DNA of 64,000 nt, taken from Arthrobacter sp. MYb229. Its GTDB lineage: Bacteria > Actinomycetota > Actinomycetes > Actinomycetales > Micrococcaceae. The DNA is taken from assembly GCF_002975405.1 (NCBI RefSeq), contig NZ_PCPS01000006.1, positions 62,001-126,000 of the forward strand, written 5' to 3'. Below the pieces are notes generated by a model. That model was not told the origin of the DNA. It did not search any database and was given only the letters and a program-made list of their open reading frames with translations. Position numbers and translations under genes: made by a program. Shown here piece after piece: positions 52,505 through 63,712 of the stretch (its first letter is position 1; every line of letters begins with the position of its first letter).

Positions 52505-53259
52505 GCGAAGCTCTTGATCTGCACGCCGGCCGATTCAAGTCCGGCGCGAACCGCGGCCGCCATCGCGACCGATCCTGCGGTATCGCCGTGCACGCAGATC
52601 GACTCGGCTGGCATCTGGATAATCGAACCGTCCACCGCCTTGATGGTCCCCTCGGTGGCCAGGCGGATCATGTTTTCGGTGACCAGCACGGAGTCGTGGA
52701 GCACGGCGTTCGCCTCGCGGCGCGAGACCAGGGTGCCCTCGGGGGTGTAATTGCGGTCGGCAAAGGCTTCGGCGACCGGACGCAGCCCGGCGGCCTCGGC
52801 CTTGGCCAGTGCCACCGAACCGGGCAAGAGCAGCACCGGAAGATCGTCGCCGAACGCCTTAACGGCGTCGACGACGGCTTGAGCGTGGGCCTCATGGTGC
52901 ACGATGGTGTTGTAGAGGGCGCCGTGCGGCTTGACATACTTGATGCTGGATCCCGCAGCTCGGGCCAAGCTCTGCAGTGCGCCCAGCTGGTAGAGCACGT
53001 CATCGGCGAGTTCGGTAGCGGAGCAGTCGAGGAATCGACGTCCGAACCCGGCAAGATCGCGATAGCCGACATGTGCACCGATGGTGACGCCCGCAGAGAC
53101 TGCAGCGCGGCAGGTCTGCGCAATGCCGGTGGGGTCCCCTGCATGGAAGCCGCAAGCTACGTTGGCCGAGGAGACGGATCTGAAAATGGCCGCATCGTCG
53201 CCCATAACCCAATTGCCAAAAGATTCGCCTACGTCGGAATTCAGGTCGATGCATGTCAT
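52501..53259 (-). CDS. pxpA: 5-oxoprolinase subunit A (LamB/YcsF)
   Basis: 252 residues. [61 protein letters not shown] and the C-terminal [10 protein letters not shown] mark the YcsF family throughout. With PxpB and PxpC it converts 5-oxoproline to glutamate using ATP. It is the first gene of the operon pxpA - pxpBC - biotin carboxylase - gntR - HD. A perfect 17-base palindrome carrying the GntR motif is 52 bases upstream. Confidence 0.93.
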   Translation of the reverse strand: MTCIDLNSDVGESFGNWVMGDDAAIFRSVSSANVACGFHAGDPTGIAQTCRAAVSAGVTIGAHVGYRDLAGFGRRFLDCSATELADDVLYQLGALQSLARAAGSSIKYVKPHGALYNTIVHHEAHAQAVVDAVKAFGDDLPVLLLPGSVALAKAEAAGLRPVAEAFADRNYTPEGTLVSRREANAVLHDSVLVTENMIRLATEGTIKAVDGSIIQMPAESICVHGDTAGSVAMAAAVRAGLESAGVQIKSFA

Positions 53260-53310
53260 TTGTGATCCCCGTCTCGCTGTGCCGTTTATCTAAGCATGCA
53301 CCAAAAATAG

Positions 53311-53327
53311 AGATTGTTCAACAATCT
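53311..53327. promoter_or_regulatory. GntR operator before pxpA
   Basis: AGATTGTTCAACAATCT, a perfect 17-base palindrome with the TTGTNNNACAA core at 53314-53324, 52 bases before the pxpA start. It is the same core as the two sites before the ycsG-like gene. Confidence 0.8.
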
Positions 53328-53395
53328 TTTGACTGGATCGTAAATTTGCTGTGCGGGGCGGGGTGCGGCCGAAGTGAAGGCAATCGTTAAAAGAG

Positions 53396-53432
53396 CGCGG
53401 GGTTCCGCAGCCACTGGCTGCTGAACCCCGCG
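53396..53432 (-). terminator. Terminator of the DHA2 transporter gene
   Basis: Outer stem CGCGGGGTTC / GAACCCCGCG and inner stem GCAGCC / GGCTGC. On the minus strand the hairpin is followed by CTCTTTTAA, a fair U-run. Confidence 0.85.
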
Positions 53433-53462
53433 TAATTTTGCCCGCGCTTCGGGCAATCGTGG

Positions 53463-54920
53463 CTAGCCGCGCTTTTCAACCTTCACGAAGAAGGAAAGCA
53501 CCACGCCGGCCGTGCCGAGCAACGCACCAACGATGAAGGCAGCGTGGGCGCCGGCAAACAAGGCTTCGGCAAGCTCGGCGCCCTCTTGGAGCTTGGCGTT
53601 TGAGAGCGCCGTCAGCACGGTGATGAAGATGGTGGTGCCGATGGCACCGCCGAGCTGCTGGCCGGTGTTGAAGATGGCCGAGCCGTGGCCGTAGAGGCGT
53701 GGATTCACCGAGGCCATGGCCGAAGACATCAAGCCGGTCATGAGCAGTGCCAGGCCAATCGAGAAGACGATGTGACTGAGCATGAACATCCATAGCTCGG
53801 TCTCGGTGGTGACCGAAACGTACATCCACTGTCCCAGCGCGAGCATGATGGCACCGGGGATCAGCACCGGGCGTGGTCCGTGCCTGTCGTAGATGCGACC
53901 AAAGATGGGCGAAACGATGGCCTGGGCCAGGCCGCCCGGCAGCAGCATCATGCCGATTGCCAGGGAGTTGATGCCCTTGCCGGATTCGAGGATGATCGGA
54001 ACCATCATGATCGAGCCGAGCAAGGTGCCGAAGGCGATCATGATCATCAGAATCGCGAAGGTGAAGGTTCGCGAGGTGAACGGGGTGAGGTTCAGCAATT
54101 CCTTGCCCTCGCGGGTCAAGCGAATCTGGCGCCTGATAAATAGGGCCAGGGAGACCAAGCCGATGGCGAAGGTTGCCACGGTGAGCAGCATGTTTTCGCT
54201 GGCCTTGTCGATGGTGGAGATTCCGTAAACCAGCAGACCGAATGCAAGCGCGGAAAGAATCACGGAGATCACGTCAACGGGAAGTTTGCGCGTATTCGAG
54301 GGAAGCTTGAGGAAGATGATGCCCAAGGCCAGGATGATCACCGATAGCGGGGCCATCAGGACGAAGATGTAGTGCCATCCCCAAGCATGGACGATCGCGC
54401 CGGATACGGTTGGGCCGACTGCCGGGCCGACGGAGATCACGATGGAGTTCAGGCCCATCACCGCGCCGCGCTTGTGCATTGGAATCAGCGTCAAGGTGGT
54501 GGTCATCAGCAACGGCAAAACGATCGCGGTACCAATAGCCTGGATGATTCGGGCGGCAAGCAAGACGGCAAAGCTCGGGGCGAAGATGGCGAGCAGCGTG
54601 CCGATGAAGAAGCTGGACAGCGCGAAGATGAACAGCGAGCGGGTGCTGAAACGCTGCAGCAGGAAGCCGGTGGTGGGAATGACCACGGACATGGTGAGCA
54701 GGAATCCGGTGGTGAGCCATTGGCCGGCCGCCGCCGAAATATTCATGTCGGACATGATTCCGGGCAACGCCACGGTCAGCACGGTCTCATTGAGGATCAT
54801 CAGGAAGGCGGCAAGTGCCAGTGCGCCGATGATTCCGGTGAGCTGTTTCGTGGTCAGTTCGGGTTTCTCAGGCCGCGGAGGGGCGGACTCGGCCTTGATT
54901 TCGGTGCGCTCGGAAGTCAC
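53463..54920 (-). CDS. DHA2-family MFS multidrug transporter
   Basis: 485 residues with fourteen predicted helices, starting at a GTG with AGAGGAA upstream. MSDMNISAAAGQWLTTGFLLTMSVVIPTTGFLLQRFSTR and ARIIQAIGTAIVLPLLMTTTLTLIP (motif C-like region nearby, GPAVGPTVSGAIV) are typical of the EmrB/QacA group. It exports drugs or other lipophilic compounds by proton exchange. Divergent from a TetR repressor gene with a 27-base palindrome between them, the usual arrangement for an inducible efflux pump. Confidence 0.92.
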   Translation of the reverse strand: MTSERTEIKAESAPPRPEKPELTTKQLTGIIGALALAAFLMILNETVLTVALPGIMSDMNISAAAGQWLTTGFLLTMSVVIPTTGFLLQRFSTRSLFIFALSSFFIGTLLAIFAPSFAVLLAARIIQAIGTAIVLPLLMTTTLTLIPMHKRGAVMGLNSIVISVGPAVGPTVSGAIVHAWGWHYIFVLMAPLSVIILALGIIFLKLPSNTRKLPVDVISVILSALAFGLLVYGISTIDKASENMLLTVATFAIGLVSLALFIRRQIRLTREGKELLNLTPFTSRTFTFAILMIMIAFGTLLGSIMMVPIILESGKGINSLAIGMMLLPGGLAQAIVSPIFGRIYDRHGPRPVLIPGAIMLALGQWMYVSVTTETELWMFMLSHIVFSIGLALLMTGLMSSAMASVNPRLYGHGSAIFNTGQQLGGAIGTTIFITVLTALSNAKLQEGAELAEALFAGAHAAFIVGALLGTAGVVLSFFVKVEKRG

Positions 54921-54951
54921 GGATTCCTCTTTCTAGGTGATGTCAACTTTC

Positions 54952-54978
54952 AAATTCTGTCACAGAGTGACAGAATTT
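54952..54978. promoter_or_regulatory. TetR operator between efflux pump and regulator
   Basis: AAATTCTGTCAC, three bases, GTGACAGAATTT: a perfect 12-bp inverted repeat. A related half site CTGTGACAG lies at about 54998-55006. The palindrome is 31 bases before the pump start and 92 before the TetR start, so it can control both. Confidence 0.85.
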
Positions 54979-55070
54979 CGTAAGAAGAACTGGCAGACTG
55001 TGACAGGAAATAAGTTTTCGCCGTGCGGTCATGGGACGATAAATGCACGCAGAATGACAGGGGGAGCTCA

Positions 55071-55682
55071 ATGGGAATTCGTGACGAACGCAAAGCCGCG
55101 ACCAAACGGGAGATTCAGGCCGCGACCCTCGACCTTGTCGAAAGCTTGGGGCTAGAGGCCATCACGGTGGCGCGGATCTCCGAACGCGTAGGGATCTCGG
55201 ACCGCACCTTCTTCCGCTATTTCGATTCCAAGGAATCCGCTATAGTTCCGGGCCAGCGAGAACTGATCAACGCGCTCGTCGCCGCCGAAATGACCCCGGG
55301 AAGCTCCGCCGCAGAAATTTTTCACGCACTGCTCGAAGTGTGCCGCGGGCACTTCAGCGTTGAAGTCAGGCACCATGAATTCCGCAGGATCTCAAGGCTC
55401 ATGCTGCAGGATCCGAAGCTGCTCATGATCGCCACGCGGCGTGAGCAGGAACTGGTCGTAGCGCTGAGCCAATCGTTGATTGACCGCGAGCTGCTGGATT
55501 CGATCCAAGCCCTGCTGCTTGCCGAAATGCTGGCGACTACCTGGCGCGTTGCGTGGCAATGTTTCGCCCATGAAGAACGGGCGGGAATTGATTCAAAGCC
55601 TGCTGAACTTTTTGAGAAGGCGGTACTGGGTCTGGCGCAAATCGCTTCATTGCCCGCTCCGAGCGCCGAAAAGACGCCATAG
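55071..55682 (+). CDS. TetR-family repressor
   Basis: 203 residues from the ATG at 55071, preceded by GGGAG. The N-terminal helix-turn-helix is RKAATKREIQAATLDLVESLGLEAITVARISERVGISDRTFFRYFDSKE. The rest is a helical ligand domain with FRRISRLMLQDPKLLMIATRREQEL, close to the MftR/AcrR-like actinobacterial group. Divergent from the DHA2 pump with a shared palindrome, so it is its local repressor. Confidence 0.92.
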   Translation: MGIRDERKAATKREIQAATLDLVESLGLEAITVARISERVGISDRTFFRYFDSKESAIVPGQRELINALVAAEMTPGSSAAEIFHALLEVCRGHFSVEVRHHEFRRISRLMLQDPKLLMIATRREQELVVALSQSLIDRELLDSIQALLLAEMLATTWRVAWQCFAHEERAGIDSKPAELFEKAVLGLAQIASLPAPSAEKTP

Positions 55683-55822
55683 CCCGCTTTGAGTTATTGC
55701 GCATTAACTTAAATGTGACGAACTGCTCTACCGCCATTCATCCCGGCATTTCGGGGCTAAACGCTGTGCTGCCCGGGGAAATCTGGGCACCCAAAAGTGT
55801 GGTGCAGGCTAAAATCAGGTAA

Positions 55823-58111
<2,289 letters not shown>

Positions 58112-58124
58112 TCTTAGCCGGCCA

Positions 58125-58168
58125 AAAACCGTGGGCGCCAACTCGAAAGAGTTGGTGCCCACGGTTTT
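58125..58168. terminator. Terminator after icd
   Basis: AAAACCGTGGGCGCCAACTC paired with GAGTTGGTGCCCACGGTTTT (one G-T mismatch), loop GAAA, ending in TTTT. Works on both strands because the A-run mirrors it. Confidence 0.92.
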
Positions 58169-58207
58169 AACCTGAAGTATCTGAACTCGTGCATAGAGTT
58201 TCCAGGA

Positions 58208-58648
58208 TCAGCCTTCGACCGCGGCAATCGAGATGGTCACTTCGCTGGCGCGCAGCTGCTGAAGCTGGAATGAGACGGCCTCGGCGTAGTCAGGAAGCTC
58301 GATCTCTGCGTACCTGACCGGGCTCTCTGGCGAGCAAAGAATCTCCAGCTGGCCTCGATTGTTCTCGGTGCCGCCAGCCCAGGGGATGTGTGTTGCTTGG
58401 TCCTGACCGTTGCACCGGACCGCAATCGAATAGCGACCGCCGGCGATAGCGCGGCCGATGGAAATTTCTTGATTATTGTTCTGAACAACCGTAGATAATA
58501 CGGCGATCTCATGGCCCTGCAAGGACGGCGGGGCATCGTCGTTCGATCCAGCTCGCCGTATGTCACCTGTGGCATCGCAAGCAGCCAGCTGCGTCGCCAC
58601 GGCAAGTGCCGCAGCCACGACTGCGAGAGGTCTCAACTTCAATTTCAT
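58208..58648 (-). CDS. Lipoprotein of unknown function
   Basis: 146 residues. The signal peptide MKLKLRPLAVVAAALAVATQ ends in the lipobox LAAC (Cys about 24). The mature domain is beta-rich and has two Cys (VRCNGQ, LEILCSPES), a probable disulphide. No family recognised. It is convergent to icd beyond the icd terminator. Confidence 0.75.
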   Translation of the reverse strand: MKLKLRPLAVVAAALAVATQLAACDATGDIRRAGSNDDAPPSLQGHEIAVLSTVVQNNNQEISIGRAIAGGRYSIAVRCNGQDQATHIPWAGGTENNRGQLEILCSPESPVRYAEIELPDYAEAVSFQLQQLRASEVTISIAAVEG

Positions 58649-58919
58649 TCCTCGCTGAGTTGGTTTCGGAGCAAGCCCACGAGGGGCCGCTTATTAGCCT
58701 AGCCACTAAAAGTAAAACTACGGTAGAGAGCTCCGGCGGTGTCCGACCGATTGAGCGGCGAACATACGTTGTCCAAGAAAGTGATGGTCTGTGCCTCCGA
58801 GCGCACGGGATGATTGCCCGCTGGCACATGGCGAGTGAACGCTTCCTCCAAGGTGTTGGCCGACGCTGTGGCACACCACGCGTGTTGTTTCGCGTGGCTC
58901 CAACTGCCAGACTCTACCT

Positions 58920-59531
58920 ATGCAAGAAGTCTGGGAACTAGTACATGCCGAGCGCAAGGCACTGATCGATGACCTGTCCGTCCTGAGCCCGGAGCAGTGG
59001 GAGCGTCCATCGATGTGCTCGGGGTGGACGATTCACGACGTCGCCGCTCATCTCGTGAACAACGCGCGCACCACCACCCCTGGGCTGCTGCTCGCCATGC
59101 TCCGGGCGCGCTTTGATTTCGACCGGCAAAACTCAAATGGAGTCGCCGCGGAAAAGGGCGCGACTCCGCAACTGACCTTGCAGCGGCTGCGCGAGGTAGC
59201 TGTGCGCAAGAGCGGGCCGCCGGCCCCGCTCGCCAGCCGACTCGTCGAAGAAGTCGCCCATGGCGAAGATATCCGCAGGCCCTTGGGGATCACCCGCAGC
59301 TATCCGGCGCAGGCCGTCACCGCGGCTATTCGCTACCAGACCCGGACGAGCCAGTCCTTTGGCGGCGCGAAGGAACTGGCCCAACGCGTCAGCCTCGTGG
59401 CCGAAGATGCGGGCGTCATCTTTGGCACCGGACCCGAAGTCCGCGGCCCGGCGCTAGAGCTGCTGATGATCGCCACCGCCCGCGAGGCGCGCGAGGGCAG
59501 CCTCTCCGGACCCGGCATCGAGTTGCTTTAG
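58920..59531 (+). CDS. Maleylpyruvate isomerase-like, mycothiol-dependent DinB family protein
   Basis: 203 residues. CSGWTIHDVAAHLVNNAR is the N-terminal MDMPI signature with the metal His; LVEEVAHGEDIRRPLGI holds the second His and the conserved HGxD(I/V)RRP block. Members use mycothiol and a metal ion, or are inactive relatives. The natural substrate is unknown. No clear ribosome site exists before the ATG. Confidence 0.85.
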   Translation: MQEVWELVHAERKALIDDLSVLSPEQWERPSMCSGWTIHDVAAHLVNNARTTTPGLLLAMLRARFDFDRQNSNGVAAEKGATPQLTLQRLREVAVRKSGPPAPLASRLVEEVAHGEDIRRPLGITRSYPAQAVTAAIRYQTRTSQSFGGAKELAQRVSLVAEDAGVIFGTGPEVRGPALELLMIATAREAREGSLSGPGIELL

Positions 59532-59552
59532 TCGGGCAATGGCTTCGGCGAG

Positions 59553-61085
59553 CTACAGCCCGCGCCCGGCCTCCCAGAGGTTATCCGCCGTACCTGCCAG
59601 CAAGGCATTCAGCGAGACCGCCTGGGCATCGGTGAACGAGGCAATGTAATCCACGATCGCTCGGGCCTGGCCCAAACGCTGCACCTCATCCGGTCCGGCC
59701 TGCAAGAAAAGCTCGGGGGAGTGCGCGCGCAATTGACGGTATTCGTCGGTGGCGGCTTCCACCGAATCAAGCAGCCGGCGCGGGGCACGGGCGGCATCCT
59801 CCGCGTCGTTGAGCCAACTGTGGAAGCCCTCGGCCAAAGACCTGACGATGCGCGTCTGGCCACGCTGGTACACGGCCAAATCCGAGCGGTCCAGCACAAA
59901 GCGCGAGTGCACGAACTTCAGCACGCCCACATCGTGCCAGGCCTCCTTGGTGAGGCGGACGTGTCCGCTGCGGATCGTCGGATTGCGTTCCACCGTGACG
60001 GATTCCTGCAGCCGGTCGATCCAGCGTCGGGTGAAAGCGGTGACCGCCCGATCCGCCTCCAGACCGCCATCATAAGGAACCGCCAGCAGCCCCTCGACCA
60101 GGTCATGGCCCACGCGTTGCACCGAGGCGCGGAAGGCCTCCGCGTCGGCGATCCACGGGTCTTTTGCAAAGGCGCGCCGCCAGGTGGATTCCAAGGCGTG
60201 GCCCGGCTTGCGCAGGTCGAGGTCGGCCTGGCGCATGGCAGCTAGCTGCACCGTTTGATCGAGCCAGGCACGGAACTCGGCCGAAACGGTGGTGTACTGC
60301 AAGATCCCTGCACGGTAGAAATCGTCGAGGTCGTGGACCGCGTAGGCGATATCGTCGGCGATATCCATCACGGAGCTTTCCAGGGTCTGCTGGAATTTGC
60401 CGATGGCGGGGAACACCGAGAGCACGTCGCGCATTTCGGCGGCCTCGATGTCGTAGGCGGAGTACTTCAAGGCTCCCGCCGCCGGGTCGGTCCCCACCCC
60501 GCGGGGCAGCATTTCCGGGGCGAGCGGAGCCATGGTGCGCCATTCGTTGCGAGTCCACGGGTATTTCAGCACCGCGCCGCGTACGGCACGGGTCAGATTC
60601 ATCCCGCGTGGGGTGGCATCGCAGCTATCCAGCGCGGTGAGGATGCGGAAGGTCTGCGCGTTGCCTTCGAAGCCGTCGGGCAACCCCAAGGTATTGCGGG
60701 CAACACGATCCAATTCCTGCTCACCCAAATGCCCGAATGGCGGGTGGCCCAAATCGTGGGCCGCGGCCGCCGCCTGCACGACCACGGGGTCGCAGCCGCC
60801 GAGCTCGGCGACGAGTTTTCGGGTTGGCTCATCTGCGGTGCGCAAGCGGATCGCGATGGTGCGGGCCACCGCGGAGACCTTCAAGGAGTGCGTCAACCGG
60901 TTGTGCACGGTGGTGCCCGAACCGGCCTGCGGAATCACCTGGGTCACCGCCGAGAGGCGCGAGAAGTACGGGGAGAATCGAATGCGCTCGATATCGATGC
61001 GGAACTCGTCCTCACCTGTACGGTTAGCCTCGTCGATCGCGCGTTCCCGGCCGCCGGTGTCATGGGTTTTCTGCCTGATATCCAT
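59553..61085 (-). CDS. dgt: Deoxyguanosinetriphosphate triphosphohydrolase
   Basis: 510 residues. The HD fold is shown by HNRLTHSLKVSAVART, AAAHDLGHPPFGHLGEQ and MDIADDIAYAVHDLDDFYRAGIL. The N-terminal DIERIRFSPYFSRLSAVTQVI is family-typical. It cleaves dGTP to deoxyguanosine and triphosphate, keeping dNTP pools balanced and, in some bacteria, limiting phage. A TAGGCT box lies close to the ATG on the minus strand, so the leader is very short. Confidence 0.92.
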   Translation of the reverse strand: MDIRQKTHDTGGRERAIDEANRTGEDEFRIDIERIRFSPYFSRLSAVTQVIPQAGSGTTVHNRLTHSLKVSAVARTIAIRLRTADEPTRKLVAELGGCDPVVVQAAAAAHDLGHPPFGHLGEQELDRVARNTLGLPDGFEGNAQTFRILTALDSCDATPRGMNLTRAVRGAVLKYPWTRNEWRTMAPLAPEMLPRGVGTDPAAGALKYSAYDIEAAEMRDVLSVFPAIGKFQQTLESSVMDIADDIAYAVHDLDDFYRAGILQYTTVSAEFRAWLDQTVQLAAMRQADLDLRKPGHALESTWRRAFAKDPWIADAEAFRASVQRVGHDLVEGLLAVPYDGGLEADRAVTAFTRRWIDRLQESVTVERNPTIRSGHVRLTKEAWHDVGVLKFVHSRFVLDRSDLAVYQRGQTRIVRSLAEGFHSWLNDAEDAARAPRRLLDSVEAATDEYRQLRAHSPELFLQAGPDEVQRLGQARAIVDYIASFTDAQAVSLNALLAGTADNLWEAGRGL

Positions 61086-61148
61086 CGTAGGAACCAGCCT
61101 AGGTGATCGGACCCCGGGGAGCAGGCAAGCTAGGAAAATTTGGTGATG

Positions 61149-62084
61149 CTAATTTTGCTTCTCCGCATGGCGGACCACATGCAGTGGCTCGACTCCCGCG
61201 GCGATGCGTTGGATCTGTTCAACGGCCAGATTCATGGACAGATCGATGAACATCCACGTGTTTCCGGCAATATGCGGGGTGATCAGGCAATTCGGGGCCG
61301 CCCACAAGGTGTGGGATTCGGGCAATGGTTCCGGATCGGTGACATCCAATGCCGCGCGCAGCCGCTCGGACTGCAATTCGGCAAGCAGCGCGTCGGTATC
61401 GACCACTGGACCACGTCCCACATTTACCAGCAGGGACTGGTCCGGCATATGGGCCAAGAACTCGGCATCGACGAGTCCGCGTGTCGACGGGGCATCGGGC
61501 AGAGCCACGATCACGACCTGTACTTGGGGCAATAGCGCTGGCAGCTCATCGATCCCATGGACCGGTGTGCCATCGGGCAGTTGCCGAGCACGGCTGGCTA
61601 CCGCGATCACTTCCTTGGGCTTGAAGGGCAGCAGACGGTCGCGGATTTCCTGTCCGACGCCGCCGAATCCCAAGAGCAAGACGGTGGCTCCGTGGAGCGT
61701 GCCACCCCAGAGCGGATTCCAATCCCGCTTGAGCTGTTGAGCCCCGGCCTCCGGAAGCTCACGCAGCGAAGCCAGAACCAGAGCCAGCGTGTGCTCGGCG
61801 GTGGCGTCTTCCACCGCCCCGCGGGAATTGCTCAAGCTGACGTCGGGGTTCAGGTGTTCCAGGACCCATTCATAGCCAAGGGAGAGCAGGTGCACGTGGC
61901 GCAACCCTGGAATCTGCGCGACCCGTGCACGCCGTTCGACCAGCAGCGGACGCTCGGTGATCAGCACCTCTGCTTCCGGCGCTTCTTCGTTCGAGTCGTT
62001 GAGGTGCCAGTAGATCGGAGTGATGCCAGGCAGATCCAGTTTCATTGCCAGCCGGCCATTGGGCACGAGCACACGTAAAGTCAA
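61149..62084 (-). CDS. D-2-hydroxyacid dehydrogenase family protein
   Basis: 311 residues from a TTG with GGGAGGG six bases upstream; a GTG at 62108 would add eight residues. The NAD domain has VLLLGFGGVGQEI, ALPDAPSTRGLVDAEFLAHM and VNVGRGPVVDTDALL. The Arg of the catalytic triad is here, DVTDPEPLPESHTLW carries the Glu, and TPHIAGN carries the His. The substrate (glyoxylate, phosphoglycerate-like or other) cannot be told. It lies upstream of dgt on the same strand, 63 bases apart, so co-transcription is possible. Confidence 0.88.
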   Translation of the reverse strand: MTLRVLVPNGRLAMKLDLPGITPIYWHLNDSNEEAPEAEVLITERPLLVERRARVAQIPGLRHVHLLSLGYEWVLEHLNPDVSLSNSRGAVEDATAEHTLALVLASLRELPEAGAQQLKRDWNPLWGGTLHGATVLLLGFGGVGQEIRDRLLPFKPKEVIAVASRARQLPDGTPVHGIDELPALLPQVQVVIVALPDAPSTRGLVDAEFLAHMPDQSLLVNVGRGPVVDTDALLAELQSERLRAALDVTDPEPLPESHTLWAAPNCLITPHIAGNTWMFIDLSMNLAVEQIQRIAAGVEPLHVVRHAEKQN

Positions 62085-62253
62085 AGGGTTCCCTCCCGAA
62101 CTGGTCACACCGGTGACGTAAGTTTTTGGTGCGAGCCTCGGAGCTTATTCTGCGCATCTTTGCCACACCGTGCAAGTGCCTTGTCCTTGTGTGAAGCGCG
62201 CGCTGAGTAGGCGAGTCAGGCGCTTCATGAAACCCTTCTGATTGTCAAGATGT

Positions 62254-62266
62254 TAGAGTTTAGGCA
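62254..62266 (+). promoter_or_regulatory. -10-like box implying leaderless start for a small membrane protein gene
   Basis: TAGAGT at 62254-62259 with the ATG seven bases past its last T and no ribosome site. Confidence 0.4.
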
Positions 62267-62475
62267 TGCCGCAGCCGGAAGAATACGTGAAAACATCCAA
62301 CAAGTCCCAGGCGAATACCAGCTCGTCGATCTTCATGTATTTGGGATGCACGGTGATGGTTCTTGGCCTCGCCAGCCTCATCCTAGGTGGTGGAATCAGC
62401 GGTGGATTGCTGCTGCTCTCCGGTGCCGTGCTCTACGTGGGAACCACCATCACCGAGGCAATCCGCACCAAATAG
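62266..62475 (+). CDS. Small membrane protein of unknown function
   Basis: 69 residues: a polar N-terminus of about 20, two hydrophobic helices (IFMYLGCTVMVLGLASLILGGG and GGLLLLSGAVLYVGTTI), and a short basic tail. Typical of small two-helix membrane proteins. No family recognised. It probably has a leaderless mRNA. Divergent from the hydroxyacid dehydrogenase gene. Confidence 0.6.
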   Translation: MPQPEEYVKTSNKSQANTSSSIFMYLGCTVMVLGLASLILGGGISGGLLLLSGAVLYVGTTITEAIRTK

Positions 62476-62581
62476 CCTCGCCGGCCGCGTTGGCACCTCG
62501 GTGCCAAGGTGTTGCCGCAGATCCGGATGTGCCATCCTGGCCTTGCAGTTCCGATGGGTGCCGCAGGTAGCTCTGCGATCT

Positions 62582-63526
62582 TTATCTTGTGATATTTCCT
62601 GCGGGATCTTCCATAGCCTGTGCGAGTATCGATTCGACGATTCTCAAATCTTCAGCAGGCTTTCGAACGATCTTGCCGCGCTTGTTGCTGAAGTCCTTGA
62701 AATCAATGATGACAAGCTTCAAGTCGTGCTCCGGAATGAGTTCTGCTTTGCGGGCATCGTAGATTCTGCGCTGTTCGCCGCGTCGTCGTCCGCTCGCCGT
62801 GATTTTGTCGTCGAAGAACGGCACCGATTCGGTGTGCTGCCTTTCGTGATATTCCACGACTACTCCTAGTTCAGCCCAATAACCGTCCACCGGTAGCGGC
62901 TTAACTTTTCCATACTTGGCTGACGGATCGCCGACGAGCCAGGGGAACGTTTGCTGGCCTGTCCGCTTTGCCTCCAGCACCTGATCGCAGAGCTCGAGCA
63001 CGTAGTGCTCGTCGCTGTCAGCGCGTTTGCTGAGCGTGGGTGCAGGCAGATGCTTCGGCGGCGCCGGCACACGGTGCCTGCTGCACCACCCCAGCTCCCA
63101 GCCGAGTGAATCGTCGAAGTAGTCGGCGTAGGCAACGGGGAGATCAGCCAGGCTATGAACTTGGGACAAAAGCATCGCGTACCAGTCGGTATATTGCTTG
63201 TTTCCGCTCTCTTGGCGCATACCGCGCTGGAGCGACGGCATCGCCTCAAGAATTGCTTCCGCAACGCTCACATGGCTGACGTCTTCGGGAAATTGGATGT
63301 CATTGTTGAAGACGTTCTGGCCAGCGGTGGAGTAGAGGCAACGCTCTTCCGCGTTATAGGGGTCGCCGAACTCATCCTCGAAATTCCATTCCGTGACGTT
63401 GAAAATAACAATCCGCCAGGCCGTACCTGAGGCATTCATTCCGGGCAAAACACGCAGACCGTAATAGCCCAAGCGGTGCAGCAGTCCAACGGCTTCAAGT
63501 ATTCGCAGAGGCAGCTGAGAGTCCAA
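62582..63526 (-). CDS. Uncharacterised protein with nuclease-like C-terminus
   Basis: 314 residues. The N-terminal 60 residues (LRILEAVGLLHRLGYYGLRVLPG) may be a small binding domain. The C-terminal part from about residue 200 resembles Vsr/DUF559-like PD-(D/E)xK folds: VDGYWAELGVVVEYHERQH has an Asp, then a beta strand ending in Glu-x-His in place of Glu-x-Lys, followed by GEQRRIYDARKAELIPEHDLKLVIIDF, the helix-strand pair common in that fold. The middle has FPWLVGDPSAKYGK. No family name recognised. Isolated in orientation, with no partner gene that would indicate a restriction system. Confidence 0.6.
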   Translation of the reverse strand: MDSQLPLRILEAVGLLHRLGYYGLRVLPGMNASGTAWRIVIFNVTEWNFEDEFGDPYNAEERCLYSTAGQNVFNNDIQFPEDVSHVSVAEAILEAMPSLQRGMRQESGNKQYTDWYAMLLSQVHSLADLPVAYADYFDDSLGWELGWCSRHRVPAPPKHLPAPTLSKRADSDEHYVLELCDQVLEAKRTGQQTFPWLVGDPSAKYGKVKPLPVDGYWAELGVVVEYHERQHTESVPFFDDKITASGRRRGEQRRIYDARKAELIPEHDLKLVIIDFKDFSNKRGKIVRKPAEDLRIVESILAQAMEDPAGNITR

Positions 63527-63712
63527 TTAATATCCTTCGATAGTGGTCTGACTCAATGCTGACATGTCCGACCGACAGTTAGGATCAACGTAGTTTGCGC
63601 AAGGTCGCATCGGCTCGATTACTTGAGAACCCGGAGAATCAGCCTAGGCGGCGGAACCGCACGAAGTAGCATCGTTGACCGTTTTGCGCATCGTGGACAG
63701 GGAGCTGGCCCC

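Noticed and set aside
58476-58488. TTGTTCTGAACAA as a fourth GntR operator
   Set aside because: The half sites are separated by five bases instead of three, and the sequence is inside a lipoprotein coding region.
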